A program made the translations under genes and the position numbers. Positions 17,445-25,372 of a stretch of DNA of 64,000 nucleotides are shown here, in pieces. Within the stretch, counting starts at the first letter, position 1, and the number at the start of each line of letters is the position of its first letter. The notes under the pieces were generated by a model, which saw only the letters and a list, made by a program, of their open reading frames with translations, had not been told where the DNA came from and searched no databases. This DNA is from Streptomyces sp. NBC_00390 (lineage in GTDB: Bacteria; Actinomycetota; Actinomycetes; Streptomycetales; Streptomycetaceae): contig NZ_CP107945.1 of the NCBI RefSeq assembly GCF_036057275.1, forward strand, positions 2,914,001 to 2,978,000. Direction: 5' to 3'.

Positions 17445-18254
17445 ATGCCCGATTACCACGATGATCTGCGTCTCGCCCACGTGCTCGCGGACGCCGCCGA
17501 CGCCGTCACGATGGAGCGGTTCAAGGCTCTTGACCTCAAGGTCGAGACCAAGCCGGACATGACGCCGGTGAGCGAGGCGGACAAGGCGGCCGAGGAGCTG
17601 ATCCGCGGGCATCTCCAGCGGGCACGGCCGCGCGACGCGATCCTCGGTGAGGAGTACGGCATCGAGGGCACCGGCCCTCGCCGCTGGGTCATCGACCCGA
17701 TCGACGGCACCAAGAACTACGTGCGCGGTGTGCCGGTCTGGGCGACGCTGATCTCCCTGATGGAGGCGGGCGCCGACGGCGCACCGGGGTATCAGCCGGT
17801 GGTCGGCGTGGTGTCGGCCCCGGCACTCGGCCGTCGCTGGTGGGCGGCCAAGGGCGCCGGTGCGTACACGGGCCGCAGCCTCTCCTCCGCGACCCGGCTG
17901 CGGGTCTCGGAGGTCGAGCGCATACAGGACGCCTCGTTCGCGTACTCCTCGCTGAGCGGGTGGGAGGCGCAGGGACGGCTGGACGGGTTCCTGGATCTGA
18001 CCCGCGCCTGCTGGCGCACCCGCGGATACGGCGACTTCTGGCCGTACATGATGGTCGCCGAGGGGTCGGTGGACATCTGCGCGGAGCCTGAGCTCTCCCT
18101 GTGGGACATGGCGGCGACGGCCGTCGTCGTCCAGGAGGCGGGCGGTACCTTCACCGGTCTCGACGGCCGGCCGGGACCGCACAGCGGCAACGCCGCGGCG
18201 TCGAACGGGCGGCTCCACGAGGAGCTGCTCGGCTACCTCAACCAGAAGTACTGA
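17445..18254 (+). CDS. hisN: Histidinol-phosphatase (inositol monophosphatase family)
   Basis: 269 aa. Metal-binding motifs of the IMPase fold are GEEYG (about 68), DPIDGTKNYVRG (about 86) and LWDMAAT (about 222). The family role in Streptomyces is dephosphorylation of histidinol phosphate in histidine synthesis. The gene is intact: its final codons (N-Q-K-Y-stop) lie in the 14-bp sequence repeated at 45763-45776, so insertion of the mobile element left the coding sequence unchanged. Confidence 0.9.
   Translation: MPDYHDDLRLAHVLADAADAVTMERFKALDLKVETKPDMTPVSEADKAAEELIRGHLQRARPRDAILGEEYGIEGTGPRRWVIDPIDGTKNYVRGVPVWATLISLMEAGADGAPGYQPVVGVVSAPALGRRWWAAKGAGAYTGRSLSSATRLRVSEVERIQDASFAYSSLSGWEAQGRLDGFLDLTRACWRTRGYGDFWPYMMVAEGSVDICAEPELSLWDMAATAVVVQEAGGTFTGLDGRPGPHSGNAAASNGRLHEELLGYLNQKY
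18241..18254 (+). repeat. Left attachment repeat (attL core) at the 3' end of hisN
   Basis: ACCAGAAGTACTGA, covering the last codons and the TGA of hisN. The integrase gene begins 38 bp away. Its copy is at 45763-45776. Confidence 0.7.
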
Positions 18255-18291
18255 CGCCGCTTGGGGCGTGACCTGCGCGTTTCCCCCTAGC

Positions 18292-19527
18292 TCAGGCCCC
18301 CTGGGCCGTCGTGGGGCCGTCATCGGTCTTCGATCCTTCCTCGAACGCGCGGTTCACCGCCTCCCGTGTCCGCTTCTCGCTGCCCGGCATCAGGTGCGTG
18401 TACGTCCGCAGCGTGAAGCCCGGGTCGTGGTGTCCCAGGTACTCCGACAGGGCCTTGATGTTCTCCCCCGCGTCCAGCAGAACGGACGCGTAGAAGTGCC
18501 TCAGCGCGTGCATGCCGTTCCCCCGGCCGCGCGGGATACCCGCCCTATCAAGGGCGGGCCGCCACGCCCTTTCGTTGAAGACGACGCGGTTCACCGCGCG
18601 CCCCTCGGCGTTGCGGAAGAGGACGGAAGCCGTGACCGGTGAGCCGTCGACCGACCGCCAGGGCAGCGTCACGGCTGTGGGCGGGTATTGCGCGATATGA
18701 GTCTCAAGCGCCCGAGCGACGCTCTCCGGCAGCGGGACCGTGCGCGTCTTGCCGCCCTTGGGGAGCGCGAACACCTGCTTTCCCGCGATGAGCTTGACCT
18801 GGCGGACGATGTGAACGACTCCGCCGACGAAGTCCACATCGTCAACGGCCAGGCCGAGCACTTCGCCCTGCCGCATGCCGCATCCGCCGGCCAAGTCCAC
18901 CATGGCCCGGTACCGCTCCGGCACTGCCGCGCGCACCGCCAGCACGCGCTCAGGTCGCCACGGCACGATCCGGCGAGGTTCCAGCTTGGGCGCCCTCGCG
19001 GACGACGAACGGCATGGGTTATGCGGGATCAGGCGGTCGTCGACGGCCGCCGCCAGCAACGCGTTGAGGTTCGCGAAGATGACCCGCTGATACGCGGCGG
19101 CCACTCCCCCGTCCTCGAGCTTCCGAAGCCATTCACGGATGTGGATCGGCCTCAGCGAGTCGAGCGAGCGGCTCCCCAGGTGCGGCAGGACGTGCAGGCG
19201 GATGCGCTGCTCGGTGCTCACGAAGGTGCCGGGGTCCATGCTGAGCGACGCCAGCCAGCGTTCAGCATGCTGGCGGACCGTGAGGCGACCGGCGCGCGGG
19301 TCGATGTACTGCCCTCGCGTCATGTCCGCCTCGATCCCGGACAGCCACTTCTCCGCGAGGCGCTTCTGTCCGTCGGGGAAGCTCTTGGACTTCTCGGTGC
19401 CGTCGGGGCCGATGTAGCGGGCGCGGTAGCGCATGCCGGTGCCGTGGCGGTCGGTCTTGACGCGGACGGTCTTGCCATCGGTGTCGGTCTCGGTCTTGTA
19501 CCAGCGGTCTTGGATGTGGCCAGCCAT
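18292..19527 (-). CDS. int: Tyrosine recombinase (site-specific integrase)
   Basis: 411 aa. The N-terminal arm-binding and core-binding regions are followed by the catalytic domain: Arg in GGCGMRQGEVLGL, Lys in PKGGKTRTVPL, H-x-x-R in HALRHFYAS, His in LGHHDPGF and the nucleophile Tyr in RTYTHLMPG. The set is complete, so the enzyme is probably active. ATG at 19527 (MAGHIQDRWY) has AAGGGG 12 bp upstream; an in-frame ATG at 19551 lacks a ribosome site. It sits next to the left end with xis just upstream, the usual AICE order. Confidence 0.95.
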   Translation of the reverse strand: MAGHIQDRWYKTETDTDGKTVRVKTDRHGTGMRYRARYIGPDGTEKSKSFPDGQKRLAEKWLSGIEADMTRGQYIDPRAGRLTVRQHAERWLASLSMDPGTFVSTEQRIRLHVLPHLGSRSLDSLRPIHIREWLRKLEDGGVAAAYQRVIFANLNALLAAAVDDRLIPHNPCRSSSARAPKLEPRRIVPWRPERVLAVRAAVPERYRAMVDLAGGCGMRQGEVLGLAVDDVDFVGGVVHIVRQVKLIAGKQVFALPKGGKTRTVPLPESVARALETHIAQYPPTAVTLPWRSVDGSPVTASVLFRNAEGRAVNRVVFNERAWRPALDRAGIPRGRGNGMHALRHFYASVLLDAGENIKALSEYLGHHDPGFTLRTYTHLMPGSEKRTREAVNRAFEEGSKTDDGPTTAQGA

Positions 19528-19605
19528 GTAGGCGTCGCCCCTTCTGGACATGAGGCAGGGAGGGCCACGGCGTGGCCCTCCCTGGGGAGTGCGAAAACAG
19601 CCGCG

Positions 19606-19851
19606 TCAGGCGGCTTCCTGGTCGGCGTCCTTGCGCTGGGTGACGTAGGCGCGTACGTCGGCGGGGTCGTAGCGGAGGTGCTTGCCGATGCGGAAGCCGG
19701 GCGGGCCGGTGCGCTTCTTGCGCCACTGGTAGACGGTTTCGAGGGGTACGTCGAAGATCTCGGCGATGTCGTCGGGGGTGAGGTACCGATCGGGCAGGCC
19801 GCCGCGGAGGGTGGCGCGGGAGTCGGGTTGAGCGGAACGGGTTCGGCTCAT
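19606..19851 (-). CDS. xis: Excisionase / helix-turn-helix protein
   Basis: 81 aa. The MerR/AlpA-like HTH is YLTPDDIAEIFDVPLETVYQ followed by WRKKRTGPPGFRIGKHLRYDPADV, a form shared by Xis proteins of AICEs. It should bend DNA at the att sites and direct Int toward excision. It is transcribed with int (78-bp gap). Upstream lies the heptamer-rich region 19920-20131. Confidence 0.88.
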   Translation of the reverse strand: MSRTRSAQPDSRATLRGGLPDRYLTPDDIAEIFDVPLETVYQWRKKRTGPPGFRIGKHLRYDPADVRAYVTQRKDADQEAA

Positions 19852-19919
19852 GGGTCCTCAGAAGTTGAGTCACGTTGGCTTCGGGGTCTTGGGACGCGTG
19901 GGTCCGAGGTGCGGATTTC

Positions 19920-20131
19920 TGCGTCATTGCGTCATCAGCGTCATTTGGGCTTCTGACCTGGGGTTTTGCTTGACGCAGTGGTCAGGGGGTGCGTCATCCG
20001 TGCGGCATGGGCTGCGTCATCGGGTGACGCAGATGACGCAGGATGACGCAGAGACCGCCGTCTGCGTCATGCCTGTCGCAGCAGGTCAGGGGCCGTTTTT
20101 CCGCCTGCGTGACGCTGATGACGCAGCGTCT
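19920..20131. repeat. Cluster of TGACGCA / TGCGTCA heptamers
   Basis: About eleven copies of the heptamer in both orientations within roughly 210 bp, for example at 19920, 19928, 19971, 19990, 20013, 20025, 20034, 20044 and 20063, and again near 20105-20125. Some pairs form inverted repeats (TGCGTCATCGGGTGACGCA). Its position in front of xis-int and beside the replication genes suggests iterons of a replication origin or operators for int/xis control. Confidence 0.75.
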
Positions 20132-20240
20132 TCCTTCTTAGGACAAAAGAGGGGGTGTCTGTTGTAGTGCGGCGCCGCTTCAAGCGTGAAGAAGGAGCCG
20201 CTTCGCGGCGCGACCATCGGGCGGCGTTCCGCCGAACAGC

Positions 20241-20274
20241 AAGAGGAGCACGCCTGTCCGGTGGTGCTCTTCTT
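20241..20274 (-). terminator. Terminator hairpin of the replication/transfer operon
   Basis: AAGAGGAGCAC pairs with GTGCTCTTCTT (one mismatch, 12-nt loop), 30 bp after the helicase stop. Confidence 0.6.
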
Positions 20275-20303
20275 CTTGTCCCAGCGACCGCGTGGATCGC
20301 GGG

Positions 20304-21779
20304 TCAGAACACCCGCTTCTGCTCGTGTGGGGGCGGGCCGGCGAGGCGGGTCATTTCGAGGTAGCGGCCCGTGCTGGTGCGCCCCGAGTCGATGAGGACG
20401 CCCCGTGCGGCAAGGGTGGGTTGGAGGCGCTTGAGCCGGTCGGAGAGGACTTTGCCCGTGGTCGGCCAGCCCTTGGGCAGGGGACGCGGCTCCTCGCTGC
20501 TGTAGAGGCCGCTGAGGAGGTGCAGCCACTCGGTGGAGGTCATCCGCTGCGCCGTGCCCGGGGCGATCGTGTCGGCGTGCCTGAGGACGGTCTGGGCGAG
20601 GAGGTCGCCCTCGATGACGTCGTCGTTGAGGTCGTCCAGGCTGGCCCGGTAAGCGGTGAGCGCCCCGAGGCCAGTCGCTGCGTCGAGTTGCGCGCACAGG
20701 TGCGCGAAGTCCGCCATCCGCAGATCGGTCGGGGTTTCCGCCTCCACCGCGCGGACCTTCACGGTGAGGTCCAGGAGAGACCCGAGAACGAGGGGCAGAA
20801 CCTCGGCGTACTCGGCCCACAGCTCCGCTTCGGTGCGCCGGACCTTGGGGCGTTCCAGACGCAGGGGCAGGAGCCGTTCGGCGAGGTCGGGCCGGATGAC
20901 GCCCACGTCGATGCCGGTCAGGAGCAGGGGGCGGCGGTAGCTGACGCGGAAGACGTCCCCGTCGGTGAACAGGGCGCGCTTGACGTTCTCGGCGCCGGTG
21001 ACGATGCAGCACATCGCGTCGGACAAGTCCGGGGGCATGTGGGAGAGATTGTCCAAGGCAGTGACCCACCCGGCCGCCACCGCCGCGAGCAGGTTCTCCT
21101 CATCCTTCGGGGCCCGCCGCAGGTCACCGCTCATGCCCTCCACGATCCTGATGAGCATCCGTCCACCGGTGGACTTGCCCGCGCCCTGCGGCCCGGTGAG
21201 AAACGGCGCGGGCACCGGCACGGACGGTCCGAGGCAGCCGATGAGCCAGGCGATGGCCAGGCACTCGGTTTCCGCGGTGGCGAAGTTACAGAGCCTGAGC
21301 AGGAGGTCGATGCCCTTGCCGTCGGTGTCCTTGGCCGGCAGGGGCAGTTCCCCCGTGAGCTGCGTGCGCCGCCAGCACACCTCACGCGGGTCCGGGACGG
21401 CGATCTCCCACCCGGTGGGGTGGATGCGCACGGACTGCCCGTCATCGCGGCCCAGGTCCAGCCACGTCGCCCCGTCGAACCCGGGCGCGACGCGGATGTG
21501 CACGGACTGTACGTCCTCGCTCAGCGCGAGAGCCTCGATCAGGTCCAACGCCTCCTTGAGCGCAGTCCCGTTGAATACGCCGAACCCGTCCTTGAACAGG
21601 CCGACCATGAGTTCCTGGCGGTGGCTTCCCGTGGTGCCCTGGGAGCGGATCGGGCGGGCGACGGGGTGGCCTTTCCTCTGCGCGTACACGGTGCCGTCGG
21701 GGGTGCGGAAGTACCGGAAGTGTGCCTGTGCGTAGTCGGTGATGACCTCGCGGGCGGGGGTTTTCACGTCGTCGGCCAT
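20304..21779 (-). CDS. AICE replication protein with P-loop ATPase (helicase-like)
   Basis: 491 aa. Walker A is TGPQGAGKST at about 195-204 and a Walker B-like segment is VTALDNLSHM. The region after it (DAMCCIVTGAENVKRALFTDGD, LLLTGIDVGVIRPDLAERLLP) resembles plasmid/phage superfamily 3-like helicases. The N-terminal 120 residues look like a primase-associated region. It follows the Prim-Pol gene with two bases between, so the pair probably forms the initiator-primase and helicase of a RepPP-type AICE. ATG at 21779; longer frames upstream are shadows. Confidence 0.82.
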   Translation of the reverse strand: MADDVKTPAREVITDYAQAHFRYFRTPDGTVYAQRKGHPVARPIRSQGTTGSHRQELMVGLFKDGFGVFNGTALKEALDLIEALALSEDVQSVHIRVAPGFDGATWLDLGRDDGQSVRIHPTGWEIAVPDPREVCWRRTQLTGELPLPAKDTDGKGIDLLLRLCNFATAETECLAIAWLIGCLGPSVPVPAPFLTGPQGAGKSTGGRMLIRIVEGMSGDLRRAPKDEENLLAAVAAGWVTALDNLSHMPPDLSDAMCCIVTGAENVKRALFTDGDVFRVSYRRPLLLTGIDVGVIRPDLAERLLPLRLERPKVRRTEAELWAEYAEVLPLVLGSLLDLTVKVRAVEAETPTDLRMADFAHLCAQLDAATGLGALTAYRASLDDLNDDVIEGDLLAQTVLRHADTIAPGTAQRMTSTEWLHLLSGLYSSEEPRPLPKGWPTTGKVLSDRLKRLQPTLAARGVLIDSGRTSTGRYLEMTRLAGPPPHEQKRVF

Positions 21780-21781
21780 GG

Positions 21782-22642
21782 TCACAGTCCCAACCGGGTG
21801 CGGGCGTTGGTCCACGCGTCGGTACAGTGCCGAGGCGATTCGCCCTTGGCCTGCGCGGCGGTGAACAGCCGAGCGACGTGGGCCTCGGTGAGGCAGCCGC
21901 ACCGACCATGGGTGGACAGCACGGCCAGGAACGTCCGGTACACGGAGGCGTGCACCGCCTCGCAGGCCTCGGTGATGCGCTGCTCTGCCATGGCGATGCC
22001 GCGCTCGAGGTAGGCGGGCGTGCGATGGCGGCACTCCCCGCTCCCGGAAGGTGCGGGCACCGTAACGGCCTGCGGCGCGGACCGAGCCCGGGCGGGCTTG
22101 CTCACAGCGAGCGCGCGCACGGCATCCGGCAGGTAAGCCATCGTGCCGCTGCCGAACCCGAGCCACCGGGCGTAGGCCATCGTGGACTTGATGTCCACGC
22201 CGGGCCGGACCGCGTTCGCGGACGACATGGACCCGAGGTAGAGCCAGTGCTCACCTCGCGTAGTGGGCACGGTCTGCGTGGCGGGCAGGGTCCTGCGTGC
22301 CCACGTGACCGCGTCGGCGTTGTCCAGGTCCACGACCGTCAGCCCCGCCCCGCCCGGGTGGTAGGCGACCGCGCTCGCGCGCACCCATGCGCGGCGCCAG
22401 ACGCCTGAGCTGATGACGTCCGGGTCGGTGGTGGCGGCGGCCCATCCGTGGCAAGGCGACGGGCAGGTGCAGGGTCCGGGGGTTTTCATGTTCGGCCGGC
22501 CGCCGCACGCGTTGTCGGCGCAGCGGCGGCAGTTGCCGAACGGCACCTTCCCCGCTCGTAACGGCAGCACGGGCACGCCGGAAGCTGCCAGGGACAGAGC
22601 GGCAGGCAGGTGCTCTGCCCGAATGTCGGTCAATTGCGTCAT
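21782..22642 (-). CDS. Bifunctional DNA primase/polymerase (Prim-Pol) domain protein
   Basis: 286 aa. Prim-Pol features include an N-terminal segment ALSLAASGVPVLPLRAGKVPF, a Cys-rich insert (CRRCADNACGG ... CTCPSPCHGW), the acidic pair in VVDLDNAD, and RGEHWLYLGS with the conserved His. AICEs of the RepPP class use such a protein to start their replication after excision. ATG at 22642 is preceded by GGAG. It lies directly upstream of the helicase gene. Confidence 0.85.
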   Translation of the reverse strand: MTQLTDIRAEHLPAALSLAASGVPVLPLRAGKVPFGNCRRCADNACGGRPNMKTPGPCTCPSPCHGWAAATTDPDVISSGVWRRAWVRASAVAYHPGGAGLTVVDLDNADAVTWARRTLPATQTVPTTRGEHWLYLGSMSSANAVRPGVDIKSTMAYARWLGFGSGTMAYLPDAVRALAVSKPARARSAPQAVTVPAPSGSGECRHRTPAYLERGIAMAEQRITEACEAVHASVYRTFLAVLSTHGRCGCLTEAHVARLFTAAQAKGESPRHCTDAWTNARTRLGL

Positions 22643-22728
22643 GCTGGAGGTCTCCAGTTCCGTCGGTGGATGCTGGTTGGCAAGGGCGGCCCCGGTTCTT
22701 GGCGGAGTGGGGGCCGCCCTTGGCGTAG

Positions 22729-23037
22729 CTAGGTGTTCTTGCCGCGGGCGAGCTTCAACGTGATGCCGCCGACTCCGATGGGTCCGGCAGCGCCTGCGAT
22801 GACGGTGGCGGTGTGCGCGGCCACGTCCAGGAGCCAGGCGAGTGCGGCGACCATCCCCCAGGTGCCGAGGGCGGCGGCCCCGGCGATCGCGAACGGGATG
22901 AGCAGCCGCTGCCACGGGAACGGGGGTGGGGTGTCGTTGACGACGAAGACGACGGGCTGTCCGGTCGCTTGGGCGCGTTGGAAGACGTCGGCGGGGATGT
23001 GCGGGGCCATTTGGCCGGGCGGGGTGTGCTGGCGCAT
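22729..23037 (-). CDS. Small membrane protein of the transfer operon (Spd-like)
   Basis: 102 aa. A polar N-terminus (MRQHTPPGQMAPHIPADVF) is followed by two hydrophobic segments (LLIPFAIAGAAALGTWGMVA and AAHTATVIAGAAGPIGVGG). Small hydrophobic proteins beside tra in Streptomyces plasmids often take part in spread through the mycelium (Spd proteins). That role is inferred from position only. It is separated from tra by the octamer array. Confidence 0.7.
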   Translation of the reverse strand: MRQHTPPGQMAPHIPADVFQRAQATGQPVVFVVNDTPPPFPWQRLLIPFAIAGAAALGTWGMVAALAWLLDVAAHTATVIAGAAGPIGVGGITLKLARGKNT

Positions 23038-23271
23038 TTCTGGCTCCCTCGGGGTGTGCCGCGGGCCCGCGCCAGAGGTGGCGGGGGCCCGTGCGGCGGG
23101 GTGGGTGTGCTTGTCGCGTGGCTTGTCGTCTCTCTTGTCGTGCGGCTTGTCGTCTGCCTTGTCATGTTGCTTGTCTTGTCGCTTGTCGCCTCCCAGGTCG
23201 CAAGCCGTTTCCGGGCTCCACGGCCCCGTCAGACGGCATGTGGTGCAGCGGGGGCGACAAGCGACAAGTGA
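23038..23271. other. Non-coding gap between tra and the small membrane gene
   Basis: 234 bp inside a leftward operon, otherwise tightly packed. It contains the periodic octamer array described separately and no credible gene. Confidence 0.7.
23110..23268. repeat. 12-bp-periodic CTTGTCGY octamer array (candidate clt / TraB recognition site)
   Basis: Copies of CTTGTC(G/A/T)(C/T) start at 23110, 23122, 23134, 23146, 23158, 23170 and 23182, exactly 12 bp apart. One extra copy is at 23175, and two inverted copies (GCGACAAG) are at 23254 and 23261. The array lies immediately after the tra gene. Streptomyces TraB proteins recognise tandem 8-bp repeats at the clt locus near traB. The link here is inference. 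Confidence 0.7.
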
Positions 23272-25371
23272 TCAGCCGTTGGCGGTGTGGGAGCGGTGGA
23301 CGTAGCGGGCTTTGGTTCCCTCGCCGATACGGACGGCGGTGCCGTCCTGCATCCACGTTTTCAGCCACCCGACGACCGTCTGACGCGTCGTCCCGAACGC
23401 GTCGGAGAGGGCGCGGGCGATCGCGGATGCTCCGGTGCCCTCGGGTCCGGCGGCGACCAGCGCGGCGAGTGCCGCTTGTTGCGCGGGGCTGTCCTGCTCG
23501 TCCCGTAGTGCCGACAGGTTCAGCCCAGCGGGCCGCTCCGTCCCGGCGGCCTGCTCGGTGCCATGGGGTTCGGGTGCGGTGCCGAACTGAGCATCGATCT
23601 CCTCCCGGAACCGGCGCGCCAACGCGTCCTCCGCAGACTCCTGCTGCTCACTCAGTGCCGACAGACGCAGACCACCCGACGCGTCCCGTGCCGAGTCGCT
23701 CGTGTCGTCCGACAGGTCCAGGTCGCGCATCCATGCGGTGCGGTCGGCGTCCCAACGCCGCGCGTACGCGGGCCCGGCAGCTTTCGCGGACACCGCGTCG
23801 AGCGTCGGGTGCCGGTCGGAGGTGGCGGCGGTGATCTCCCGGATCTGGTTCGGGCGGATCCGCCACCCCTTGAACAGCGCGGCCGGCGACTCGGGCGTGC
23901 TCATGAACCCGGCACCCTTGTGCGGGGCCTGGTCCACGCGCAGGCCGCGGCTGCCGGGGAACATCTTGGACAGGTCCATGCCCTCTTTCTCGCCGCCGGT
24001 GAGGGCGACGCGGACCTTTGCCTCACGGCGGATCATCAACTTGTTCAGCACACTGCCGGTGGCCCCGAGCGCGGTAATGACGGTTCGGACGCCCATGGCG
24101 CGGGCGATCCGGATCACTTCCAGGATCTTTTCCCCGAGCTTGCGGATCTGCCGGTCGGTGCTGGCCAGGATCTCCGCGCCTTCGTCGATGACGAGCATGA
24201 TCTGCGGAATCTTCGCGCTGATCGGCAGCAGATCGGTGTTGGCCTTGGACAGCAGGTCCTGGTAGCCCATCTTGCGCTGCTTGGCCACGCGCACGGCCGC
24301 ATCGAGCATGGTCAGGGCTTCGTCGTAGGTGCCAGCGAGCCAGTCGACGCCGGGCCGAACGGGCTTGCCGTCCTCGCGCGTGATCTCCCCGTTCAGGGCG
24401 GGCAGCACCCACGGCAGGCCGGCCGATCCGGCGTTCAGGTCGATCACCCACGTGAGCATGTCCTCGGCGCGGGCGAACCCGGCCAGGATGCCGTGGACCA
24501 TGTTCGTCTTGCCCGAACCGGTCGGCCCGACGATCAACGCGCACTGCTCGCGCAGGTAGGCCCGGATCTCCTCGGCGTTCGTGCGGTAGCCCCACGGGAT
24601 GCCGGTGTGAATCGAGAGCGTGCTGTAGTCCGCCGGGTAGTCGCGCTTCTCTTCGAGCACGTTGACGGTGGTCACGTCGATGATGACGCGGCCCTGGTGG
24701 ATGCCGGGGCCCGCGGTGGCGGTGCAGCCGTGCGGCAGCTTGGCATCGGCGGACAGCCGCGGTGACTCGGCGGCGATCTTGTTCCAGGTGGCGCCGCCGG
24801 GCGGGAGTTCGGCGTCGATGGAGAACCCGGCGCCGGTCTTCCACATCTCCACACCGACCACGCGCACGGTGATCGAGCACACGCGCTGGACGCGGTCGAC
24901 CCATTCCGCGGCGATCGCACGCCGCTCCGCGGACAGCTCCGCAGCAACGGCCCGCTGTTCAGCGGCGTTGGCCTCGTCCTCGCGGGCTTCCTCGTAGAGG
25001 GCGACGGAGCGGGCAGCGGCCCCGATACCGACACCGACGGTGGCGAGGGAGCCGAGGGCGGCCCAGGTGAGCGGGCCGTGGGTCATGGCCCACGTGGTCC
25101 AACCGGCGCCGACCAGCCAGGATGCGGCCTTGGTGGCAAGGGTGCGGCCGGCGTTACGGACGCGGATACCGGCGATGGTGTGACCCAGCGCGCCCGCGGA
25201 GCCGACCGCGAGGGCCCAGCCGGGCGGCATGGACAGCGCAGCGCCGCTGGTGGCGAGGGCGAAGGCTCCGGTGGTGGCGGACAGAGCGCCGGTCACGGGA
25301 CCGTGACCGGCGCTCCAGTCCAGCACCGGGCCACTGCTCTGCTGTTTCTTGGCGGTGGCGGTGCTGCTCAT
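23272..25371 (-). CDS. tra: FtsK/SpoIIIE-type conjugative DNA translocase (TraB-like)
   Basis: 699 aa. Two hydrophobic stretches (about 35-65 and 95-120) anchor it to the membrane. A coiled region (EEAREDEANAAEQRAVAAEL) precedes the motor domain, with Walker A GPTGSGKT at 282-289 and Walker B IMLVIDEGAE near 385. The C-terminal ~65 residues (ALAALVAAGPEGTGASAIAR ... VVGWLKTWMQDGTAVRIG) look like the winged-helix domain that reads clt repeats. Actinomycete elements move double-stranded DNA with this single protein. The start lies one base after the upstream stop. Confidence 0.92.
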   Translation of the reverse strand: MSSTATAKKQQSSGPVLDWSAGHGPVTGALSATTGAFALATSGAALSMPPGWALAVGSAGALGHTIAGIRVRNAGRTLATKAASWLVGAGWTTWAMTHGPLTWAALGSLATVGVGIGAAARSVALYEEAREDEANAAEQRAVAAELSAERRAIAAEWVDRVQRVCSITVRVVGVEMWKTGAGFSIDAELPPGGATWNKIAAESPRLSADAKLPHGCTATAGPGIHQGRVIIDVTTVNVLEEKRDYPADYSTLSIHTGIPWGYRTNAEEIRAYLREQCALIVGPTGSGKTNMVHGILAGFARAEDMLTWVIDLNAGSAGLPWVLPALNGEITREDGKPVRPGVDWLAGTYDEALTMLDAAVRVAKQRKMGYQDLLSKANTDLLPISAKIPQIMLVIDEGAEILASTDRQIRKLGEKILEVIRIARAMGVRTVITALGATGSVLNKLMIRREAKVRVALTGGEKEGMDLSKMFPGSRGLRVDQAPHKGAGFMSTPESPAALFKGWRIRPNQIREITAATSDRHPTLDAVSAKAAGPAYARRWDADRTAWMRDLDLSDDTSDSARDASGGLRLSALSEQQESAEDALARRFREEIDAQFGTAPEPHGTEQAAGTERPAGLNLSALRDEQDSPAQQAALAALVAAGPEGTGASAIARALSDAFGTTRQTVVGWLKTWMQDGTAVRIGEGTKARYVHRSHTANG

Positions 25372-25372
25372 C

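Larger units (their letters stand above)
19852..20303. other. Non-coding region between the int/xis and replication operons
   Basis: 452 bp without a credible gene. It holds the xis-int promoter region, the dense TGACGCA heptamer cluster and the terminator of the leftward replication operon. Confidence 0.7.

Noticed and set aside
17445..18254. hisN disrupted by the element
   Set aside because: The full reading frame with all IMPase motifs and its stop codon is present, because the att repeat restores the 3' end.
19560..19600. Second hairpin-like repeat around GGAGGGCCACGGCGTGGCCCTCC between int and xis as an att site
   Set aside because: It is a simple palindrome of terminator or attenuator type with no copy at the other end of the element.
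23272..25371. Chromosomal cell-division FtsK
   Set aside because: Length, weak membrane region and the neighbouring AICE genes fit a conjugative TraB-type translocase instead.
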